This document shows positions 1 to 7,088 of a DNA stretch of 64,000 nt, piece after piece; within the stretch, counting starts at the first letter, position 1, and each line of letters begins with the position of its first letter. Source of the stretch: Erwinia sp. E_sp_B01_1 (GTDB lineage Bacteria > Pseudomonadota > Gammaproteobacteria > Enterobacterales > Enterobacteriaceae). The notes under the pieces are model-generated. The model was given only the letters and a program-made list of their open reading frames with translations. It was not told the DNA's origin and did not search any database. The position numbers were made by a program, and so were the translations under genes. The DNA is taken from NCBI RefSeq assembly GCF_036865545.1, contig NZ_CP142208.1:1736001-1800000 (forward strand), in the 5' to 3' direction.

Positions 1-6
1 CATGGG

Positions 7-447
7 ATGGCCTCAAGGCGGAACCTGGAAAAAGTCCTGCACCTGTTTATGGATAATTTTTTCCAGCATGTCGATTTTAATAAATTGAAAGAGCTTTCTG
101 CTAAAGGCGGTGGGAATTTTCTGGGAAAAATGACATTCAACCAGTTAGCCACTGCGAATATGGGGTACGTCTTTTCATCCAAATTAATCCCCAGAATGGT
201 CACAGGAATGACAATAGGGAGCATCCTGTCGTTAGGGGCGGCAATGTCTCGTTCAGTATATGTTTCAAGGGAGTTACAGCGCCGCAATTCCAATGCCTAC
301 AACATGCTTCGGCGGCTGGGAGATCTGGATCTTCTGTATTTCATGGTTGAAGAGAAAACCAGGCCTTTTGAAGACGCCGCTGCGCTATGGTTCACAGATC
401 GCGATAAATTTCACCAGACTTGCTGTTACTTTTTCGAGAAAGTTTAA
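7..447 (+). CDS. Unknown protein, possibly 5'-truncated by the window edge
   Basis: I do not recognise this family. The frame is open to the window edge, so the ATG at 7 (146 residues) may be internal and the N-terminus may lie outside. The visible part has a charged, helical N-terminal third, one moderately hydrophobic stretch near residues 60-80 (VTGMTIGSILSLGAA) and an aromatic- and cysteine-containing C-terminus (CCYFFEKV). The stop codon lies two bases before the ATG of a small membrane protein, so the pair is probably co-transcribed. Together with its place at an island end this would suit an effector/immunity pair, but nothing in the sequence proves it. Confidence 0.55.
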   Translation: MASRRNLEKVLHLFMDNFFQHVDFNKLKELSAKGGGNFLGKMTFNQLATANMGYVFSSKLIPRMVTGMTIGSILSLGAAMSRSVYVSRELQRRNSNAYNMLRRLGDLDLLYFMVEEKTRPFEDAAALWFTDRDKFHQTCCYFFEKV

Positions 448-449
448 AT

Positions 450-671
450 ATGAAGAAATTACTGCTGGCATCATTTTCACGCATCATTCAGGGGATTGGA
501 ATGGGTGTATGCGGATTATCACTAGTCTGTATGGTATGGTTCGTGTTTTTCTCATTCAGCGAGTACAGATACTACCTGGCTGCTTTAACCGTAGTGGGGA
601 TGATACTGGGCTACTACATTTTTAAGTTCGCTGTACGAAAAATCTATGATGAGAGTCCCAGCGACTGGTGA
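450..671 (+). CDS. Small two-helix membrane protein, unknown function
   Basis: A 73-residue protein starting at the ATG at 450; a longer version from 420 would overlap the upstream gene. It begins MKKLLLASF and has two hydrophobic segments, roughly residues 12-34 (VCGLSLVCMVWFVFFSF) and 40-58 (YLAALTVVGMILGYYIF), then a charged tail ending ESPSDW. It is most likely an inner-membrane protein with both ends on the same side. It directly follows the upstream gene with a two-base gap. It could be an immunity protein or accessory membrane factor for that gene; I do not recognise the family. Confidence 0.55.
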   Translation: MKKLLLASFSRIIQGIGMGVCGLSLVCMVWFVFFSFSEYRYYLAALTVVGMILGYYIFKFAVRKIYDESPSDW

Positions 672-730
672 TCCTGATGGCGATGAAATCACGCCATAAG
701 CCTAAATACGCAGATAGACGCAATTTAAAA

Positions 731-766
731 AGCCTTATAGCTCATAATTTTATGATTTATAAGGCT
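731..766. terminator. Interrupted hairpin downstream of the two island genes
   Basis: AGCCTTATA at 731-739 pairs with TATAAGGCT at 758-766, and an inner CATAA/TTATG pair closes the loop. A run of A precedes it and a run of T follows ten bases later, so it could end transcription on either strand. It is the only structure between the small membrane gene and the tRNA fragment. Confidence 0.5.
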
Positions 767-777
767 GATAGTTAGTT

Positions 778-831
778 TTTAAAATCCCTCGGTTTATGGC
801 TGTGCGGGTTCAAGTCCCGCCCCGGGCACCA
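778..831 (+). other. 3' fragment of tRNA-Leu(UAA) (leuZ-like), att site
   Basis: From the anticodon loop onward the sequence matches a bacterial tRNA-Leu(UAA): TTTAAAATCCC (anticodon TAA and 3' side of its stem), a long variable arm, the T arm GCGGGTTCAAGTCCCGC and the acceptor end ending in CACCA at 831. The bases upstream do not supply an acceptor 5' strand or D arm, so it is not a functional tRNA. This is what an integrase leaves when it recombines within a tRNA 3' end and duplicates the core. The fragment keeps the original downstream terminator, so the chromosome side is to the right. Confidence 0.8.
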
Positions 832-888
832 TTATTTTCTACCGATTTATAACGAATAAAAACAAGCACTTTGTGCAATGTCGTCGAA

Positions 889-909
889 CCTCCCACGGGA
901 GGTTTTTTT
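889..909 (+). terminator. Intrinsic terminator of the displaced tRNA-Leu unit
   Basis: The stem CCTCCC/GGGAGG has a two-base AC turn (or a five-base-pair stem with a four-base loop) and is followed by seven T residues. It stands about 60 bases after the tRNA 3' end, the expected place for the end of a tRNA transcript. Confidence 0.8.
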
Positions 910-1004
910 GTGCCTGCAATTCCCCGCCTGACATGATTTTTGCGCGTTGAATAAGTATTCACTTCTCTGAAAAAGATAAGCCGCCGGTTTGCACCGCATT
1001 CAGC

Positions 1005-2420
1005 TCAACTAAGTTCCAAATCCAAATCCAAATCCAAATCCGGAAACAGCAAACCAAAGCTGGTCACGCCGTCATGGCTCTCAACCCAGCATCTTCCCTG
1101 ATGCAGTTGCATAATTGAGTTCACAATTGATAACCCCAGTCCGCTGGATTGTCCGGAATCATGGCGGGATGGATCGGCGCGATAGAAACGATCGAAAATT
1201 CGCTCCTGATGCACCGGGGCTATGGTTTCACCACGGTTCACAATCCGGATACTCATACCCTGCGCCCTAGGTTGTGCAATTATTTCAATCTGGCTTGCCG
1301 GGCTGGCGTAGCGCACGGCATTAGAGAGCAGGTTTGCCAGCGCTCTGCGCAGCAACAGGGCATCTGCAAATACCGTTCCGCTACCGCTTGTGTGGATTGT
1401 CTGGTTCTGGTCAGCGGCGACATCCTCAAAATAGTCACACACCCTGGCCATCTCACCGCTGATATCAAGACGGGTACGCTGAATCTCCTGGTCAGGCTGC
1501 TCCGCCTGTGCCAGAAAAAGCATATTGTCGATCATTCGTGACATACGCTGTAGCTCTTCAAAATTAGAACCAAGCAGTTGCTGATAGTAAGTGCTGTCGC
1601 GTGGCGCACTCAGTCCCACTTCTGTCTGACCGAGCAGGGTGGTGATCGGGGTGCGCAAATCGTGGGCCATATCTGCACTGACCTGTTTCAATTGCTGGTA
1701 TCCGCGTTCAAGTCTTTCCAGCATGGCGTTGATCTGATCAATCAGAGTATCCAGCTCTCTTGGGGCCTCCTCCTTATTCAATCTTGAGGAGAGCGTTCTG
1801 GTACTGATTCGGGCTGTACGCTCAGCGAGCGAGCGTAAAGGAGAGACGCCATAATGAGCGGCGATAAACGCCAGCACCACGGAGATGGCTGCCATCACTG
1901 AGGCGAAAAGGAGTATTTTGTTGCGGTAGGTTTCAAGAATACGGGTTCGATCGCTTAATACCCTTGCCGACAGAATTTCCAGCGGCGGCAAAGCATTTGC
2001 CGAAGGACTTATGGCCGCCATATAAACCATCGGGGTTCCGTCAGCGATTTTTGCATGATGTACCGCGCTCAATTTCAGAGGCTGGCCGGTATCAACCGGC
2101 GTGACGGAGGGAATATCACGCTGTGCAGGGTTAACTTCCAACAGCGTATTTCCGCCTACATAGCGGATCACCAGCAGCGATTCAGTATTCCCCAGCATAT
2201 TGGCAAAAAGGCCGGGTTTTTCATGGATTAGCTGACGGGCATTAAGATCCTTCAGCAGGGTACTGATTTGGTCGACGCGGGCAACCAGCGCCGCATCATC
2301 ACGCAGGGATAACTGCTGGCTCAATGCGTAATAGAGAACACCGCCCATCAGCGTGAAGGCCACAAAGGAGAATGCCGCCAGCAGCAGCGCCAGCCGTAAA
2401 GTCAGCGAAGCACGTTTCAT
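1005..2420 (-). CDS. Heavy-metal-type sensor histidine kinase (CusS/CopS-like)
   Basis: An inner-membrane sensor kinase of 471 residues that should phosphorylate the response regulator encoded just upstream. An N-terminal membrane helix (about 10-35), a periplasmic sensor part of about 130 residues, a second helix (about 170-190) and a HAMP segment precede the phosphoacceptor motif MAHDLRTP (His near 253), the N box LLSNAVRYA and the G box SGLGLSIVN. The start chosen is the ATG at 2420, which overlaps the regulator's stop as ATGA; a start at 2435 is possible. The length and layout fit the Cus/Cop/Pco sensor family, but the metal or other ligand cannot be read from the sequence. The last residues alternate Asp and Leu because of a hexanucleotide repeat. 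Confidence 0.9.
   Translation of the reverse strand: MKRASLTLRLALLLAAFSFVAFTLMGGVLYYALSQQLSLRDDAALVARVDQISTLLKDLNARQLIHEKPGLFANMLGNTESLLVIRYVGGNTLLEVNPAQRDIPSVTPVDTGQPLKLSAVHHAKIADGTPMVYMAAISPSANALPPLEILSARVLSDRTRILETYRNKILLFASVMAAISVVLAFIAAHYGVSPLRSLAERTARISTRTLSSRLNKEEAPRELDTLIDQINAMLERLERGYQQLKQVSADMAHDLRTPITTLLGQTEVGLSAPRDSTYYQQLLGSNFEELQRMSRMIDNMLFLAQAEQPDQEIQRTRLDISGEMARVCDYFEDVAADQNQTIHTSGSGTVFADALLLRRALANLLSNAVRYASPASQIEIIAQPRAQGMSIRIVNRGETIAPVHQERIFDRFYRADPSRHDSGQSSGLGLSIVNSIMQLHQGRCWVESHDGVTSFGLLFPDLDLDLDLELS
1015..1041. repeat. Hexanucleotide tandem repeat (TCCAAA)4.5 in the kinase 3' end
   Basis: Four full copies and a half copy of TCCAAA lie just before the stop of the sensor kinase and encode alternating Asp-Leu. 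Because the unit is six bases, copy-number change would lengthen or shorten the C-terminus by two residues without a frameshift. Confidence 0.85.
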
Positions 2421-3094
2421 GATTCGGTTTCGCAACGGTAGCCGACACCGTATACCGTATGAATCAGGCGTACCTGAAAGGGATCGTCAATTTTCTGCCG
2501 CAGCCGGCGTACGGCAACATCAATCACGTTGGTGTCACTGTCGAAATTCATATCCCAGATGCGGGAAGCCAGATAAGTCCGTGACAGGACCTGGCCAGGA
2601 TGCTGCAGGAAACAGACTAAAAGCCGAAACTCTTTATTGGTCAGGGTGATACGTTTGCCATCTCGTTCGCAACGGACCCTGGTCACATCGACTTTCAGGT
2701 CAGCAAGCGTCAGTATCTCATCCTGTTCGGCCGTAGGATGCCCCCGGCGCAAAATAATGCGGATACGCGCCAGAAGCTCAGCAAATGAGAAGGGCTTTAC
2801 CAGATAGTCATCGGCTCCAAGACCTAACCCCCGCAGACGATCTTCCAGCGTGCCGCGCGCGCTGAGGAACAGCACCGGCGTCTGGCTGTGGGCGCGCAAT
2901 CGCTCCATCACCGTCCAGCCGCTAATCTCTGGCAACATCACATCCAGCAGGATCAAATCGTAAGTCTCTTCCCGCGCACAGTGCAGCCCATCAATACCGT
3001 TGGCTGCCCAGTCAGCGGTGTAGCCCGCTTCCTGAAGCCCGTTGACCAGGTAGGCTGCGGTTTTAGCTTCGTCTTCAACAATCAGTATTTTCAA
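2417..3094 (-). CDS. OmpR/PhoB-family response regulator (CusR/CopR-like)
   Basis: A 225-residue DNA-binding response regulator. The receiver domain (about 1-120) has the acidic pair EDE near the start, phosphoacceptor Asp51 (LLDVMLPEISGW), Ser78 and Lys100 (DDYLVKPF). The C-terminal winged helix (about 130-222) carries the typical LTNKEFRLL, DVAVRRLRQKID and VYGVGYRCE motifs. It is first in a two-gene operon with the kinase, whose ATG overlaps this gene's TGA. The CusR/CopR/PcoR subfamily usually controls copper or silver tolerance genes, but no such genes are in the window. The neighbouring secreted hydrolase is a possible target, by position only. Confidence 0.92.
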   Translation of the reverse strand: MKILIVEDEAKTAAYLVNGLQEAGYTADWAANGIDGLHCAREETYDLILLDVMLPEISGWTVMERLRAHSQTPVLFLSARGTLEDRLRGLGLGADDYLVKPFSFAELLARIRIILRRGHPTAEQDEILTLADLKVDVTRVRCERDGKRITLTNKEFRLLVCFLQHPGQVLSRTYLASRIWDMNFDSDTNVIDVAVRRLRQKIDDPFQVRLIHTVYGVGYRCETES

Positions 3095-3115
3095 GCGCCA
3101 GCATCCCTTTAACAG

Positions 3116-3140
3116 GAGAAAAGGGCGCTCCCGGAGCGCC
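3116..3140 (-). terminator. Terminator of the alpha/beta hydrolase gene
   Basis: Read leftward, GGCGCTC/GAGCGCC form a seven-base-pair stem with a three-base loop (3124-3140), followed by CTTTTCTCC. It separates the hydrolase transcript from the two-component operon. Confidence 0.6.
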
Positions 3141-3194
3141 TGAGGTTACTGACAAAGTGCAGACTCCCATCGCTTCGGGTTTCGTCAGCAGTCA

Positions 3195-3213
3195 GGGGCG
3201 CTGAATGCGCCCC
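3195..3213. repeat. Perfect inverted repeat between hydrolase and response regulator genes
   Basis: GGGGCGC and GCGCCCC, seven bases each, flank the five-base loop TGAAT. There is no T run after it on either strand, so it may stabilise the hydrolase mRNA end rather than terminate it. Confidence 0.5.
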
Positions 3214-3241
3214 ATCCTGGTCATTATAAGATCGGTGCACT

Positions 3242-4015
3242 TCAGTAGCCAGGTACGTGCGCCGCTTTCATAATCAGATTGGCGACCGCCTGTGGCTGAG
3301 AAATCAGCGAAACATGGCTGGATTTCAGCTCAATGGTGTGTGCGTTCATACGTTTAGCCATGAAGCGTTCCAGGTCTGGATTGATAGTGCGATCTTCAGT
3401 GGAGACCGCGTACCAGGAGGGTTTGTCATGCCAGGCGGCGACGGTGGTTTTTGCCGTGGTGATGGCTTTACCCATTGGCTGCTGAACGGCGTAATAAGCC
3501 CTGGCTTCGCTTGCCGGTAGATCGCCCGCAAAGTCATGGATAAAAGCCGATTCGGTCAGCGCACCGTAACCATCGTCATTCCATTTCAGACCTGCGGAGG
3601 CGGGAGCCGCAGGAAATTTTTTCGTCAGTGCAGGATAATCTTCGCCCGCTTCAGGTGCCCGGGCCGCAATATAGACCAGACCTTTCACTTCCGGGATATC
3701 GCCAGCCTGACTGATTGCCATGCCGCCATAAGAGTGGGCGACCAGGATCACCGGGCCCTTTTGTTGTGCCAGCGTCCGCTTCACCGCAGCAACGTCATCA
3801 TCCAGGGAGGTGGTAGGGTTTTGCACTGCCGTAACGTGCAGACCTTTAGCCTGCAACAGGGGAATCACTTTGCCCCAGCTTGAGCCGTCGGCGAACAGCC
3901 CATGGACCAGAACAATATTTTTAACTTCCTGCGGAGCGGCATCAGCGCGGGCAACTGAGATGTTCATTCCAGCCAGAGCCAGGGAAGCTATTGCAGAGAG
4001 ATAACGTAATTTCAT
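3242..4015 (-). CDS. Secreted alpha/beta-hydrolase fold protein
   Basis: A 257-residue hydrolase with a Sec signal peptide (about 1-24, ending ARADA). The fold is marked by IVLVHGLFADGSSW (oxyanion-hole HG, about residues 34-47), the nucleophile elbow VAHSYGGM with Ser95, and a C-terminal His in ELKSSHVSLISQP. It resembles the small esterase/salicylate-binding-protein-like group annotated simply as alpha/beta hydrolase. The substrate is not predictable. The start is supported by a GAGG ribosome site eight bases upstream. The gene is monocistronic, with hairpins after it, and lies upstream of the two-component system on the same strand. Confidence 0.85.
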   Translation of the reverse strand: MKLRYLSAIASLALAGMNISVARADAAPQEVKNIVLVHGLFADGSSWGKVIPLLQAKGLHVTAVQNPTTSLDDDVAAVKRTLAQQKGPVILVAHSYGGMAISQAGDIPEVKGLVYIAARAPEAGEDYPALTKKFPAAPASAGLKWNDDGYGALTESAFIHDFAGDLPASEARAYYAVQQPMGKAITTAKTTVAAWHDKPSWYAVSTEDRTINPDLERFMAKRMNAHTIELKSSHVSLISQPQAVANLIMKAAHVPGY

Positions 4016-4266
4016 GATCTATCCTCAGGATTCAACAGGGTGTAGAGCCACTTTACTTAGCTGGCTCCCACAAACTGCTGACGAGGAAATGACAACAAAA
4101 TGACAAAATCAGTGCACCAGGGCTTAAGCCGAACCTGGCACAGCCACTGAAGTCGCTGGCCTCTCTGTCACTTTTTGTCATGGAATGTAATAGAGCTTAA
4201 GCGTGGTTGAGCGCTAAACGACTGAACGTTCTAATAAAAAACCTTAAATATCTTCCGGAGTTTTTT

Positions 4267-5133
4267 ATGTCAGGTCGTGCACTATTACTGGTAAACCCTA
4301 AAGCCAGAAAAGGGCAGCAGTCGCCGGATGCTATCTGCGGGTTATTTGCACAGCAGGGAGTGGAAATTATTCGCCCTGACAAAGAGCTGAGTCTTTCGGA
4401 TGCCGTACGGCATTATGCGGGGGAGGTAGACAAAGTTATTGTGGGGGGAGGGGATGGATCGCTTAATGCAGTGGCTGATTCTCTTTGTGAAACCGGGCTT
4501 CCTCTGGGCATCCTTCCTTTAGGGACGGCGAATGACCTGGCCCGCACGCTTGCTATCCCCCGTTCTTTGCCTCAGGCCGTGGCCATTATTGCCCGTGGGC
4601 ACCTTCGCCAGTTGGATCTGGGTGACGTGAACGGGCATCCTTTCTTTAATGTGGCCAGCATTGGATTTTCTGCCTCGCTGGCAAAAAACCTGACCGCAGA
4701 ATCAAAAAAACGCTGGGGAGTTGTGGGTTATGCCCTGGCAGCCGGAAAATTATTTCGTCAGAGCCGTCCCTTCACCGTGGAAATTACCCACGAGGGAACA
4801 GTGGAAAAAGTCAAAACCATCCAGCTATCGGTAGGTAACGGACGCTTTTATGGTGGTGGGATGACGGTAGAGCAAGCGGCCCGTCCTGATGACGGACAGC
4901 TTGATGTTTACAGCCTGGAGCTGGACCACTGGTGGGAAATGCTGGCTCTGATGCCCTGGCTGCGACGCGGCACGCACGGCAACTGGCAAAAAGTCCGGGC
5001 TTTTCCTGCAACCAGTCTGACAGTGACTACCAGGCGACCCCATAATATCAATGCCGACGGTGAAATTGTCGGGACAACGCCCGCAGTGTTCAGCCTGCGA
5101 AAGGCGGCCGTCAGCGTTTATGCGCCTGAGTGA
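4267..5133 (+). CDS. Diacylglycerol/lipid kinase-like protein (YegS/BmrU family)
   Basis: A 288-residue member of the DAGK catalytic-domain family, which transfers phosphate from ATP to lipids such as diacylglycerol or phosphatidylglycerol at the inner membrane face. The N-terminal LLLVNPKARKG, the glycine-rich nucleotide motif VGGGDGSLNAV (about 59-69) and LGILPLGTANDLART (about 83-97) are all present, as is the C-terminal NINADGE motif. The start at 4267 is preferred over an upstream ATG at 4207 because of the CGGAG ribosome site and the match to the family N-terminus. It is a paralogue type distinct from E. coli YegS, so I give no symbol. It converges on the next gene with eight bases between them. 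Confidence 0.88.
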   Translation: MSGRALLLVNPKARKGQQSPDAICGLFAQQGVEIIRPDKELSLSDAVRHYAGEVDKVIVGGGDGSLNAVADSLCETGLPLGILPLGTANDLARTLAIPRSLPQAVAIIARGHLRQLDLGDVNGHPFFNVASIGFSASLAKNLTAESKKRWGVVGYALAAGKLFRQSRPFTVEITHEGTVEKVKTIQLSVGNGRFYGGGMTVEQAARPDDGQLDVYSLELDHWWEMLALMPWLRRGTHGNWQKVRAFPATSLTVTTRRPHNINADGEIVGTTPAVFSLRKAAVSVYAPE

Positions 5134-5141
5134 GCCTGGGG

Positions 5142-5549
5142 TCAGTCAAACAGCTTCAGCTTAGCCGTGAGTTTTCTCAGCGCTTTTTTCTCGCCAACTA
5201 TGCCTAATCCAAGGTGTTGCAGGCTGTCGGTTGGAATATGGCTGACCGCCTCACTAAAGGCGGCGTAGTCCACGGTCATTTGCCCCTCAACCGGGAACAG
5301 AACCAGATCAAAACCCCTCTCCTGACACTGACCCGTCAGCGAACCGAGCTGTTCGTTGGTGGCTGCCAGAATCGGGATGCCCACAGGGATCAATCCCGGA
5401 TGGGCCTGACCACTGCCATCAACCAGTGGAGAGCCTACAAAACCAGGGTGGCGCTGCCCCAGCGTCAATGAAATAACGGCGGCCGCATTGGTTGCTTTGC
5501 CCACGGGCAGATCGTTATTGAGGATAACTACACAGCGCAGATCGTTCAT
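5142..5549 (-). CDS. DUF2000 family protein
   Basis: A 135-residue soluble protein of the DUF2000 family, which has a peptidyl-tRNA-hydrolase-2-like fold and unknown activity. Family marks are the N-terminal CVVILNNDLPVGKATNAAAV, then HPGFVG and GIPILAAT. It starts at the ATG at 5549 after a good GGAGAAG ribosome site. It lies 49 bases after an AraC-family regulator on the same strand and is probably co-transcribed with it, a pairing I recall from other proteobacteria. Function unknown. Confidence 0.82.
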   Translation of the reverse strand: MNDLRCVVILNNDLPVGKATNAAAVISLTLGQRHPGFVGSPLVDGSGQAHPGLIPVGIPILAATNEQLGSLTGQCQERGFDLVLFPVEGQMTVDYAAFSEAVSHIPTDSLQHLGLGIVGEKKALRKLTAKLKLFD

Positions 5550-5598
5550 CCGCTCTTCTCCATCAGCTAAAAAGAGCAGAGTAGGGCAGCGGCGGGAT

Positions 5599-6435
5599 TC
5601 AGTCTGGAAGATTTGTGCAGCGTTGCTGATAGTAAGCCGGCGTCAGCTGATAGGCGCGGCGGAACCAGCGCCCAAGGTGGCTCTGATCGGCAAATCCCAG
5701 ATGGGCGGCGACCTCCGCTGGCGGCATACCCCCTGAAAGCATTTGCCGGGCATGGGTCAGCCGCAACTGAATAAGCCAGGCATGGGGCGGCAGACCGAAC
5801 CGGGCCTGAAACTCGCGCGACAGACGGAACCGATCCACCCCCAGCGCCTGGGCCATATCGCTGAGTCCGATATTTTCATGCAGATGATCGTGCAGCCAGC
5901 TTCTGGCCTTCAGCGCCAGCGCCTTTTCCTCATGGGGGATCACCACCGATTTTCGCCAGTGCTGATGCTGGGTAAGGGCGGCGAACAGTTGTTGCATGGC
6001 CGTCTCTTTCACAATCTTCAGCTCCCTGTCGTGCAGGCACTGGAAAGCCTGAAAGGTTGCATAAGCCAGCCGTCGATCGCCGGAAAGCGTGCGGGCAAAA
6101 TTCAGTTCAAAGCTGTCGGGGACATTGCCAAAAATGGTTCTCAGCTGCTGGTGCATAAAATCAGCATCCACATAGAGCATCCGATAAGTGAAGCCTTTTT
6201 CATCTATGGCATCGCCATCATGCAATTCACCCGGCTCCAGCATAAACACCGTTCCCGGATGGCTCTGATGTTTCTTACGGCGGGAGTGAAATTGCTGTAC
6301 TCCTTGTTCAGTCACGCCAATCAGCCAGGTATCGTGCCAGTGAGGATCGTAAGCATGTCCGGTGAAATGCGCGCGGATGGCTTCCACCGGCAGATCGTTA
6401 TCTCTGGTCAGTTGCACCCAACCCGGCTTGTTCAT
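5599..6435 (-). CDS. AraC-family transcriptional regulator
   Basis: A 278-residue regulator with an N-terminal cupin-type sensing domain (HWHDTWLIGVTEQG, then MLEPGELHDG near 65-75) and two C-terminal helix-turn-helix motifs in about residues 175-270 (DMAQALGVDRFRLSREF and VAAHLGFADQSHLGRWFR). The ATG at 6435 is used; a GTG one codon earlier is equally possible. It is followed by the DUF2000 gene. The effector and targets are unknown; related regulators paired with DUF2000 genes often sit beside amino-acid exporters, and none is present here. Confidence 0.88.
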   Translation of the reverse strand: MNKPGWVQLTRDNDLPVEAIRAHFTGHAYDPHWHDTWLIGVTEQGVQQFHSRRKKHQSHPGTVFMLEPGELHDGDAIDEKGFTYRMLYVDADFMHQQLRTIFGNVPDSFELNFARTLSGDRRLAYATFQAFQCLHDRELKIVKETAMQQLFAALTQHQHWRKSVVIPHEEKALALKARSWLHDHLHENIGLSDMAQALGVDRFRLSREFQARFGLPPHAWLIQLRLTHARQMLSGGMPPAEVAAHLGFADQSHLGRWFRRAYQLTPAYYQQRCTNLPD

Positions 6436-6580
6436 CACTCTGGCCCCGCATCGTTGATCCTGTTATCAGGTTATAGCCCTGTTAAGACCTGCGCAATATG
6501 TTGTTAGCGGGCGCGAACCCCTGAGCGCGGCAGGCAGGTCACTATTTTTGTTTTTTTTAAATATTTGTTCTTGCTTCCTC

Positions 6581-6610
6581 TTCCTGACGGCTATGATCCT
6601 TGATTATAAT
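6581..6610 (+). promoter_or_regulatory. Probable promoter of the MarR-efflux operon
   Basis: A perfect -10 hexamer TATAAT (6605-6610) stands 18 bases after a weak -35 TTCCTG (6581-6586). The operator palindrome lies just downstream, where a bound repressor would block initiation. Confidence 0.55.
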
Positions 6611-6625
6611 TGCCGACCCATTTAG

Positions 6626-6637
6626 TTAGATATCTAA
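6626..6637. promoter_or_regulatory. MarR-type operator palindrome
   Basis: TTAGATATCTAA is a perfect 12-bp palindrome. Its TTAG...CTAA arms match the SlyA/MarR-family consensus arms. It sits 15 bases after the -10 element and 18 bases before the regulator start codon, fitting autorepression. Confidence 0.7.
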
Positions 6638-6655
6638 TCATCAGGCCTCTACATT

Positions 6656-7087
6656 TTGAATGCTCAGGAACTCAACTTCTCGCGCTTATTGCATCTGACG
6701 GCTCATGCCTGGCGCCAGGCTATCGATCGGCGGATGAAAGACAAAGGGCTGAGCATGAGCAGCTGGATGGCCGTGGCAACCATAGCTATTCAGGAAGAAC
6801 CGATCAGCCAGAAGCAGCTAGCCCAGGCGCTGGGGCTGGAAGATGCCAGCGTGGTGCCTCTGATTGACCGGCTGGTAAAACAGCAGCTGGTCCAGCGTAT
6901 TCAGCCGGAGGAGGACCGCCGCAAGCGACTGCTGCACGTTACTGCTCAGGGCAATTCCCTCTATCAAACGCTGAAAGTGGAGGCGGACAGCCTGCGCAAC
7001 GAACTGCTCGCCGATATCAACCCTGAAGAACTGGCGATTACCCAGCGCGTGCTCCAGCGGCTACTCACAGCCACCGAGGCGAAATAA
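6656..7087 (+). CDS. MarR-family repressor of the efflux operon
   Basis: A 143-residue winged-helix regulator. The core has SSWMAVATIA, the recognition region QLAQALGLEDASVVPLIDRL (about 62-81) and the wing QRIQPEEDRRKRLLHVT. The only in-frame start codons after the upstream stop are the TTG at 6656 and an ATT just before it, so translation probably starts at TTG, a weak start that would keep repressor levels low. It is first in an operon with an MFS pump, fusion protein and outer-membrane channel, with a palindrome in its leader. Family members release DNA on binding phenolic or other lipophilic compounds. Confidence 0.88.
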   Translation: MNAQELNFSRLLHLTAHAWRQAIDRRMKDKGLSMSSWMAVATIAIQEEPISQKQLAQALGLEDASVVPLIDRLVKQQLVQRIQPEEDRRKRLLHVTAQGNSLYQTLKVEADSLRNELLADINPEELAITQRVLQRLLTATEAK

Positions 7088-7088
7088 G

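Larger units (their letters stand above)
1..831. mobile_element. Right-hand end of an integrative element inserted at tRNA-Leu(UAA)
   Basis: The stretch ends in a 3' tRNA-Leu fragment that has no 5' half, which is the usual product of site-specific recombination at the 3' end of a tRNA gene. By that geometry the intact tRNA and the integrase should lie to the left of the window and the ancestral chromosome begins to the right. The two genes inside are unrecognised, and the DNA looks more AT-rich than the genes that follow. No integrase, transposase or other mobility gene is visible here, so the element type is unknown. Confidence 0.6.

Noticed and set aside
778..831. A complete tRNA gene at the left edge
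   Set aside because: The 5' acceptor strand, D arm and 5' anticodon strand are absent, so only a fragment remains.
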